From positions 21,725 through 85,724 of the forward strand of contig JALNZB010000013.1 in the NCBI GenBank assembly GCA_023229545.1: a DNA stretch of 64,000 nucleotides. Reading direction: 5' to 3'. Source of the stretch: Sulfuritalea sp. (lineage in GTDB: Bacteria > Pseudomonadota > Gammaproteobacteria > Burkholderiales > Rhodocyclaceae). Positions 52,826 through 58,990 of the stretch are shown one piece after another. The notes under the pieces were generated by a model. The model had not been told where the DNA came from. It did no database searches and worked only from the letters and a program-made list of their open reading frames with translations. Every line of letters begins with the position of its first letter. Position 1 is the first letter of the stretch. The position numbers were made by a program, and so were the translations under genes.

Positions 52826-54126
52826 TTAGGCAGCGGCCGCAGCCTTCTTTGCGTTGATCTTGGCGACTTCGTCGGCCCAGCCGTCGGTGCGAACGTAGGG
52901 GTTGGTACGCGGAGTTATCACCATGCTCGGATCGATCTCCAGACCGATACCTTCGATGAAGTTGGCGACGCCGATACGCTCGACCATTTCACCGGTGCGC
53001 TCGTGCTCGAGCGCGTTGTCGGCGAAGAATTCGAGGATCGTCCGTCCCAGTTCGGCCAGCTTGTCAAGTCCTCGTCCGTCTCCAGCTTCATGAAGGGGAC
53101 GGTGACGATGCCCATCAGGGCGCCGATCTTCAGTTGGCTCTTGCCGCCGACGAGGATGGTGGCGCCCTTGTCCTTGCCGGCCGCCAGGGCGCCGGTCATG
53201 ACGTTGATGCAGTGCATGCAGCGCACGCAGTCCTTGTTGTTGATTTCCAGGCACTGGCTGTCATTGACGGCGACGCTGGAGATTCCGGCGTCCTTGCTGA
53301 CATCCTTGGCGGCCTTCAACTGGATGGCGCGGGTCGGGCACATGCCGATCACGTCGTTCACCAGTTCGTTCATGCCGTGCTTGGCAAACCACTTCTTGGC
53401 CAGGGCTTCGTCAGTGCGGATGTTGTCGCGCCAGGTGCCGATCACGGCCATGTCGGAACGCTGAATGGAGTTCATGCAGTCGTTCGGGCAGCCGGAGAAC
53501 TTGAACTTGAACTTGTAAGGCAGGGCCGGACGGTGCATGTCGTCGAGGAAGTCGTTGAGCACGCGCTGGTGGGCTTTGGCTTCGTCGTAGCAGGACTGCT
53601 CGCAACGCGCCGCACCAACGCAGGACATCGAGGTACGCACGGCCGGACCGGCGCCGCCCATGTCGAAGCCCAGGTCGTTGATTTCGTCGAACGCCTTCTG
53701 CACGTTCTCGGTGGAGCAGCCTTGCAGCATGATGTCGCCCGACTGACCATGGAGAGCGATCAGGCCGGAGCCGTGCTTTTCCCAGACTTCGCAGAACTTG
53801 CGCAGCGTAGCGGTATCGTAGTGCATGCCGGCTGGCGGCATGATGCGCAGGGTATGGAACTCGGCGGCATCGGGGAAGGTCGGCGAGCCGTCCTTGTTCT
53901 TGATTTCGGTAAAGCGCGGGATGACGCCACCACCGTAGCCGACGACGCCGACCGTGCCGCCCTTCCAGTGACCCGAGCGGGTCTTGTAGCAATGCTCAAG
54001 GTGACCAAGGAGATCGACGACATTGTCGTGGTCCTTGGCTAGGCGCTTGAGGCCGGTGACGAAACTGGGCCAAGGGCCGCTTTCCAGTTGATCCAGATTC
54101 GGTGTTGGGTGCATGGGCTTGGCCAT
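52826..54126 (-). CDS. dsrA: Reverse-type dissimilatory sulfite reductase alpha subunit DsrA, with one-base frameshift
   Basis: The product would be about 433 residues. Cluster/sirohaem ligands are visible: Cys169 and Cys175 (SCVGAARC), Cys213 and Cys217 (SGCPNDC), and a ferredoxin domain with CLEINNKDCVRCMHC. The frame breaks after residue about 354 (near 53063-53070): the zero frame reads 48 further nonsense residues to a stop at 52918, whereas restoring one base gives a proper DsrA end (LGRTILEFFADNALEHERTG onwards) to 52826. The span 52826-54126 is two modulo three, so a single deletion explains it. Either a consensus error or a real lesion. Confidence 0.93.
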
Positions 54127-54180
54127 TGGTGTCTCTCCTCGTTGGTCGGGGGGTAACTTGAGGGGACGATGTTAAGAGTC

Positions 54181-54232
54181 TGTGCAGTGCACAAACCATA
54201 CTCCCGAAAGGTAATCGTACCTACCCGAAAGG
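54181..54232. promoter_or_regulatory. Regulatory region between dsrA and the divergent Cas6-like cluster
   Basis: Three ordered elements are seen: TGTGCAGTGCACA (54181-54193, perfect inverted repeat about one central base), AGGTAATCGTACCT (54209-54222, five-base arms), and a direct repeat CCCGAAAGG at 54203-54211 and 54224-54232, 21 bp apart. They fill the 189-base divergent gap and could control both directions. No sigma-70 or sigma-54 promoter is convincing. Confidence 0.45.
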
Positions 54233-54315
54233 GTTATATCCCTGCACCCCCATCCGGTGATGGCTGTTGACCCGTCCCTGGTGCCATAGTTTGCCCCCAA
54301 ATATGAGAGGAATCC

Positions 54316-54555
54316 TTGGATACAGTTACCTCGCTCGACAAGTTTCGCGCGCCCATCGGCCAGCAGGAAATCGAACTGCAAGAGTTCGTCCACGAAGCCG
54401 GCGGCATGCCCCTGCTGCGCACGCGCATCCGCGAGCGCAGCCGCTTCACCGTTTTCGACATCGATCCGGTTACTGCGGCGCATTGGGGCAAGCTGTTGTG
54501 CGCCTGGGCCGCCGCGCAGCCGGGCATGACTGGCGGGGAAGGGGACGCGGCTTGA
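54316..54555 (+). CDS. Small protein of unknown function, first gene of Cas6-like cluster
   Basis: A 79-residue protein, mixed alpha/beta, with no known motif; the central part VHEAGGMPLLRTRIRERSRF leads to DIDPVTAAHWGKLLCAWA. TTG start at 54316, preceded by AGAGGA at four bases; no ATG in this frame is suitable. It is divergent from dsrA and 29 bases before the Cas6-like ORF (or overlapping it if the TTG at 54552 is used). Coding is supported by its position, ribosome site and absence of a better frame. Confidence 0.6.
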   Translation: MDTVTSLDKFRAPIGQQEIELQEFVHEAGGMPLLRTRIRERSRFTVFDIDPVTAAHWGKLLCAWAAAQPGMTGGEGDAA

Positions 54556-54584
54556 ATCATTTGCCTGACGAGGCTTCGACGGTG

Positions 54585-55178
54585 ATGGTCGACGTGGTGT
54601 TTCCGCTGGCGGGCGAAACGCTCGGCGAGGACCACGCCTGCGCCTTGTCGCGGGCGGTGCGTCGCGCCTTGCCTTGGTTCGACGAAGATCCCGAGTCCGG
54701 CATCCTGCCGCTGTGGGGACTGGCGAGCGGCGATGGCGTGCGCTTTGTCGGTCGTCGCAGCCGCCTGGCTTTGCGCATGGCCATTCGCCGTAGCGCCAGC
54801 GCCGACTCTCTGACCGGCGTCCGGCTCGACCTGGATGGCAACATGCTGGAAGTGGGTGCCAGCCGTGTCCGCCCGTTGCTGCCCGCGCGTGGCGTCGTGT
54901 ATTCGCATTTCGTGACCATGGACACGGATGACGAGATCGAGTTTCTGGCGCGTTGCAAGACCTTGCTGGAAGGGCGCGGCCTGAGGCCGCAACTGATTGC
55001 CGGCAAGGCGCGCGAACTGCGCTCGGCGGAAGGTTCGGTGCGCGGTTTCAGTCTGATGCTGCATGGCTTGGAGCCTGCCGAAACCGTCGCCATGCAGGAG
55101 ACCGGTCTGGGCGGGCACCATCTGCTCGGATGCGGCATTTTCATTCCCCATAAATCGGTCGCCGCAGTTGGCGACTGA
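54585..55178 (+). CDS. Cas6/Cmx6-family RAMP protein, stand-alone
   Basis: A protein of about 197 residues matching the Cas6/Cmx6 (I-MYXAN) family: it begins MVDVVFPLAGETLGEDHACA, has SRLALRM in the middle, and ends in the RAMP glycine-rich loop GLGGHHLLGCGIFIPHKS. Cas6 enzymes bind and cut CRISPR repeat RNA. No CRISPR array or other cas gene is in the window, so its RNA target, if any, is unknown. The start is uncertain: ATG 54585 fits the family; GTG 54582 and a TTG overlapping the previous stop (54552) are alternatives. The gene lies between dsrA and a dsrC paralogue. Confidence 0.8.
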   Translation: MVDVVFPLAGETLGEDHACALSRAVRRALPWFDEDPESGILPLWGLASGDGVRFVGRRSRLALRMAIRRSASADSLTGVRLDLDGNMLEVGASRVRPLLPARGVVYSHFVTMDTDDEIEFLARCKTLLEGRGLRPQLIAGKARELRSAEGSVRGFSLMLHGLEPAETVAMQETGLGGHHLLGCGIFIPHKSVAAVGD

Positions 55179-55201
55179 CCTATAACCAGAAGGAGATCAC
55201 C

Positions 55202-55540
55202 ATGAGCTACACCATCAACGGAGTTGAAATGGAAGTCGACGACTACGGCTACCTGCTGGAGCCCGACTATAGCGAGGAGGCGGTGAAGGTCATCGCCGCC
55301 GACCAGGGCATAGAGCTCACCGACCAGCACTGGGCGGTGGTCAATTACCTGCGCGACAAGTATCGTGAAGAGGGCCACACGCCGAACCTGCGCAACCTCA
55401 TCAAGGGTCTGGTTGACGACGGCATCATGCCGGAAGCGACCAACAAGCTGATGTTCGATCTGTTCCCCGACGGTGGCGCGGCCAAGCAGGGCTGCAAGGT
55501 CGGCGGCCTGACGCAGCCGAAGGGCAAGGCCGGGTACTGA
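55202..55540 (+). CDS. DsrC/TusE-family paralogue lacking CysA
   Basis: A 112-residue DsrC/TusE-family protein with the conserved LTDQHWAVVNYLRDKYREEG helix region. At the C-terminus, Cys98 (CysB position) is present in AAKQGCKVGGL, but the residue aligning with the catalytic penultimate CysA is Lys109 and the chain ends KAGY. True DsrC has both cysteines and TusE keeps CysA, so this pattern is unusual and argues against a standard sulfur-carrier role. Good ribosome site (AAGGAG). It differs strongly from the DsrC at 50264-50599. Confidence 0.85.
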   Translation: MSYTINGVEMEVDDYGYLLEPDYSEEAVKVIAADQGIELTDQHWAVVNYLRDKYREEGHTPNLRNLIKGLVDDGIMPEATNKLMFDLFPDGGAAKQGCKVGGLTQPKGKAGY

Positions 55541-55559
55541 TTGACAGAGAAGGGGGGAT

Positions 55560-55588
55560 GAGGGAAGGGTAAGACTACCCTTCCTCCT
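55560..55588 (+). terminator. Hairpin after the dsrC paralogue
   Basis: GAAGGGTA (55564-55571) and TACCCTTC (55576-55583) form an eight-base stem with a four-base loop, extendable with one bulge. A short T-run (TTTT) follows some ten bases later. It may attenuate transcription into the next gene rather than end it. Confidence 0.4.
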
Positions 55589-55606
55589 ACCCTCTTTTCG
55601 ATAAAT

Positions 55607-56212
55607 ATGGCTATCCGCATCCTCTCTGGTTTTCACGCCGGTCGCTCGCGCTCGACACACGAGCTTGCCAGTGTCATTGCCATGCTGGCATGGAAACTGG
55701 CGATTGATTCGATCAAGCGCATGCGCAGGGTTGAATACGATATCGAGCCGGGCCAGGCCTACTCCAGCTTCGTCTGCGAGTTCGTGGTTTTTCTCGCCCA
55801 GGCGGCGGATCGCATCGCCTACCGCGATCTGACGCCGGAACAGCGCGTCGAGTTCACCACCGCCCTGGTGCGTCGCTTGGCGACGCTGGTCGAGGACAAC
55901 CGCGACATGTTGCAGGACGATGCGACGCCCGGCCAGTGTCAGCAGCACTTTCTCGATCTGTTCAACCGGCGCGGCGCGGAGTATGCCGATCACGGCTACA
56001 CCGAGGACGGTCCCGACTTTGGTTTTCGTCGTTGCTTTGCTGCCTGCCTGAAGGAAGTGCTGCCGGAAAAGGATCGCCTGTGGGCGGTCGATCAGGTGAT
56101 GGAAATCGAATCGCCCGAGGCCACCAGGGCGCTGGAGAAAACCCTGGCGGGCCTGCTTCACCCCGAAGAAAGTCGGCGTTCGCGACACGGCGACGCAATC
56201 AAACACGAATAA
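55607..56212 (+). CDS. Helical protein of unknown function
   Basis: A 201-residue soluble, mainly helical protein which I do not recognise. Features: two cysteines (about residues 45 and 105-115 region, C in SSFVCEFVVF and RRCFAACLKEV), acidic middle part, and RAAD-like amphipathic helices. The last codons overlap a degenerate dispersed-repeat copy (56168-56193). The gene lies between the DsrC paralogue and a TauD-type dioxygenase, two bases before the latter's ATG, so co-expression is likely. Confidence 0.6.
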   Translation: MAIRILSGFHAGRSRSTHELASVIAMLAWKLAIDSIKRMRRVEYDIEPGQAYSSFVCEFVVFLAQAADRIAYRDLTPEQRVEFTTALVRRLATLVEDNRDMLQDDATPGQCQQHFLDLFNRRGAEYADHGYTEDGPDFGFRRCFAACLKEVLPEKDRLWAVDQVMEIESPEATRALEKTLAGLLHPEESRRSRHGDAIKHE

Positions 56213-56214
56213 TC

Positions 56215-57117
56215 ATGCCCGGTCCTTTCGACCTCGACGACCTTGCCGGCTATCGGCAATGGCGCACCGCCAAACTCGACAGCGCGCCACGTCGCATAGA
56301 GGACATTCTGGTCCCGCTGGACGATCCGCGCGCCCTGACGGCAAGCGAGCTGGATGCGTTGCTTGAGCGCTGCGCCACCGCCAACATGGCGGTCTACACC
56401 AGCAACACCGTCGGCGAGGAGAACACCGAAATTCCGCGCCGGCTCGGCGTCCAGCTTGGTTTGCATCGCATCGACCACCACTGGCTCACCGACGGCGACG
56501 CCGTCTCGCCGATTTCGGTGCGTGGCGCGGAAGAGCGCGGCGAACGCAGGGAATTCATTCCCTACACCGACAAACCGATCAAATGGCATACCGACGGCTA
56601 CTACAACACGCCGCAGCGCACTGTGCGCGCCCTGCTGCTGCACTGCGTGGAGAGCGCCGAGTCGGGCGGCGAGAACCAGTTGCTCGACCACGAAATCGCC
56701 TACATCCTGCTGCGCGACGAGAATCCCGATTACATCCGCGCCCTCTCGCGGGCCGATGCCATGACCATTCCGCCGCGCAGCGATGAAGGCGGTGTCGCCC
56801 GCGCCGCCCAGCCGGGGCCGGTCTTCTCGGTGGATGACGCCGGATTTCTGCACATGCGCTACACGGCGCGCAGCATCAGCATCGAATGGCGCAACGATGC
56901 CGCCACGCAAGCCGCTGTCGCGGCATTGAGCCGCATCCTGGCGACGCCGACGCCATGGACCCTGCATGGGCGTCTGGAGCCGGGCATGGGGCTGGTATCC
57001 AACAACGTGCTGCATGACCGCTCCGGTTTTGTGGACGCGCCGCCGCGCCGCCGCCTGCTGTATCGGGCGCGTTATCTCGACAGGATCGCCGCCTGGCCGA
57101 TGCAAGCCGCCGCTTGA
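56215..57117 (+). CDS. TauD/TfdA-family Fe(II)/2-oxoglutarate dioxygenase
   Basis: A 300-residue dioxygenase. The iron ligands are His125 and Asp127 in KWHTDGYYN and a distal His at about 267 in NNVLHDRSGF, followed by the Arg-rich stretch APPRRRLLYRARY which supplies the 2-oxoglutarate-binding arginine. Family members include taurine dioxygenase and gamma-butyrobetaine hydroxylase. In this sulfur-metabolism setting an organosulfur substrate is imaginable but unproven. The ATG follows the previous stop by two bases. Confidence 0.85.
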   Translation: MPGPFDLDDLAGYRQWRTAKLDSAPRRIEDILVPLDDPRALTASELDALLERCATANMAVYTSNTVGEENTEIPRRLGVQLGLHRIDHHWLTDGDAVSPISVRGAEERGERREFIPYTDKPIKWHTDGYYNTPQRTVRALLLHCVESAESGGENQLLDHEIAYILLRDENPDYIRALSRADAMTIPPRSDEGGVARAAQPGPVFSVDDAGFLHMRYTARSISIEWRNDAATQAAVAALSRILATPTPWTLHGRLEPGMGLVSNNVLHDRSGFVDAPPRRRLLYRARYLDRIAAWPMQAAA

Positions 57118-57126
57118 ATCGCTCGC

Positions 57127-57132
57127 TATAAT
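57127..57132 (+). promoter_or_regulatory. Possible minus-10 element before the HDOD gene
   Basis: A perfect TATAAT lies 26 bases before the HDOD start codon, just after the dioxygenase stop. No convincing -35 is seen 16-18 bases upstream, so a separate promoter for the HDOD/MBL pair is only possible. Confidence 0.35.
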
Positions 57133-57157
57133 CGGTCCTCCTGATGAGGCCGTCGAA

Positions 57158-58024
57158 TTGAGCGCACTGACTCCCGAACTCGAGCGCAAACTGGGCATCG
57201 CCGTCGAGCGCATGCCGGCGTTTCCGCGCAGCGTGCAAAGAATTCTCGAACTCACGCGCAACATCAACTGTCTGCCCAAGGACCTGGTCGGTGTGATCGA
57301 AAAGGACCCGGTGATGACCATGAAGATTCTCAAGGTCATCAATTCGGCCTACTACAACCTGCCGTCCAAGATCACCTCGGTTAGCCAGTCGGTGGTCTAT
57401 CTCGGCATCAATACCATCAAGAATCTGGCGCTGGGCTTTGCCGCGGTGGGCATTATTCCGCGCATGAATGCGGCGGGTTTCGATGTCCAGCGCTATTTGC
57501 TGCATTCCCTGGTGGTTGGCGGTGCGGCGCGCCAGTTGGCGACCCAGTTTGCCCGGGGAGAGACCGATCCCGGCGACTGTTACATCGCCGGTCTGCTGCA
57601 CGACTTCGGCAAGGTGGTCTTTGCGCAGTTCATGGCGGAGGAGTTTCGCCATGCGCTGATGCATTCGGTCGAGCATGCGGTACCCCTGCACGAAGCCGAA
57701 AAAGTGGCGATCGGCGTCGATCACGGTCTGGTGGGCGCCCTGCTGGCCAAGCGCTGGGCGTTTCCCGAACATCTGGTCGACTGCATTCGCGACCATCACA
57801 ATCCCGGGGTCGAACCCTCCGCCATGATGGATTGCCTGCGAGTGGCGGATCAGGTGGTGCGCTTTCGCGATATTGGCGACAGCGGCAATCCCTGGCGCGA
57901 AACGGAAGCGCCGGCGGCCCCGCAGCGCTTCGGCGATGACATGGAGTCGATCGTGATGAAACTTGGTTCGCTGGACAAGCTGGTCGAAGACGCCATGGTG
58001 TTTGCCCAGGTCGGCAAAGACTAA
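57158..58024 (+). CDS. HDOD domain signalling protein
   Basis: A 288-residue HDOD protein. VERMPAFPRSVQRILELTRN, the KDPVMTMKILKVINSAYYNL segment and IAGLLHDFGKVVFAQF are typical; HDOD is an HD-domain relative that usually lacks full catalytic sites and acts in signalling. TTG start with GAGG at nine bases; no ATG fits the N-terminus. The metallo-beta-lactamase gene follows 13 bases later, so the two are co-transcribed. Confidence 0.85.
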   Translation: MSALTPELERKLGIAVERMPAFPRSVQRILELTRNINCLPKDLVGVIEKDPVMTMKILKVINSAYYNLPSKITSVSQSVVYLGINTIKNLALGFAAVGIIPRMNAAGFDVQRYLLHSLVVGGAARQLATQFARGETDPGDCYIAGLLHDFGKVVFAQFMAEEFRHALMHSVEHAVPLHEAEKVAIGVDHGLVGALLAKRWAFPEHLVDCIRDHHNPGVEPSAMMDCLRVADQVVRFRDIGDSGNPWRETEAPAAPQRFGDDMESIVMKLGSLDKLVEDAMVFAQVGKD

Positions 58025-58037
58025 TGAAAGCGAACTC

Positions 58038-58934
58038 ATGAAAGTGCGCTTCTGGGGCGTGCGCGGTTCGATTCCGTCGCCCGGCCCGCATACCATCCGC
58101 TACGGCGGCAACACAACCTGCATCGAAGTGCGCAGCGACGAGGGTGCGCTCATTATTCTCGACGCCGGCACCGGCATATTTCCGCTGGCGCAAGAGTTGT
58201 TGAAGCAGATGCCGGTGCGGGCCAACGTGTTCATCACCCACACCCATTGGGATCACATTCACGGCCTGCCGTTCTTCACCCCGCTGTATATCCCTGGCAA
58301 TTCGGTGCGCATACACGGCGGTTACGACGTCGTTGCCGGACGCGGCATCGATCAGATCATGGAAGTGCAGTTGCAATACAGCTATTTCCCGGTCCGTGAG
58401 GCGGAAATGCTGGCAAGCATCGACTACGAGACACTGAGCATCGGCGAGCCGGTGACTGTCGCCGACGCCACCGTAACACCCCTCATGCTCAATCATCCGG
58501 TGGTTGATTTTGGCTATCGTGTCGACTGCAACGGCAAGTCGGTGTTTTTTACCGGCGACCACGAGCCCTGGCTGAATATTTACGCCCCGGAGGACGAGGG
58601 CTACGCCGAGTTTCAGCAGATGGTCGACATGCAGCAAGGGCAGCTCGACAAGGCATTGGCCGGGCTGGACGTGCTGATTACGGACTGCTCCTACACCGCC
58701 GCCGAATATCCGACCAAGATCGGCTGGGGGCATGGCACGCTGGAGGGCAGCATCGCCTGGGCGCGCAAGCTCGGTGTGAAGAAATTGGTGTGCACCCACC
58801 ACGAGCCGATACGTTCGGATGACGAGTTGGAACGCGTCTTTGCTACCGCGCTGGAGAGCACAGGCTACACGCCAGGACGCGCTGGCGAGCCGGAGATTCT
58901 GCTCTCCCGCGAAGGGCTGGAACTGGTTTTGTAG
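58038..58934 (+). CDS. Metallo-beta-lactamase-fold hydrolase
   Basis: A 298-residue MBL-fold protein beginning MKVRFWGVRGSIPSPGP, with the zinc motif THTHWDHIHG (about residues 69-78), a later NHPVVDFGYR with metal histidine, and TGDHEPW and CTHHEP in the last third. This N-terminus is shared by phosphodiesterase-like MBL proteins often paired with HDOD or response-regulator genes. The substrate may be a cyclic nucleotide; that is inferred from relatives only. Confidence 0.85.
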   Translation: MKVRFWGVRGSIPSPGPHTIRYGGNTTCIEVRSDEGALIILDAGTGIFPLAQELLKQMPVRANVFITHTHWDHIHGLPFFTPLYIPGNSVRIHGGYDVVAGRGIDQIMEVQLQYSYFPVREAEMLASIDYETLSIGEPVTVADATVTPLMLNHPVVDFGYRVDCNGKSVFFTGDHEPWLNIYAPEDEGYAEFQQMVDMQQGQLDKALAGLDVLITDCSYTAAEYPTKIGWGHGTLEGSIAWARKLGVKKLVCTHHEPIRSDDELERVFATALESTGYTPGRAGEPEILLSREGLELVL

Positions 58935-58990
58935 GGCTGCGCAGAAGATTTCCGGCTACGCTTGGCGAGATGTAGCGGGGAAGGGTTGCT

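Noticed and set aside
54267..54584. Extension of the Cas6-like frame upstream through the 79-residue gene
   Set aside because: The upstream part is an Arg/His/Pro-rich out-of-frame translation of the small gene; family similarity begins at MVDVVFP.
54790..54812. Repeat copy inside the Cas6-like gene
   Set aside because: Only GCCAGCGCCGACT matches; the rest diverges and the DNA is coding.
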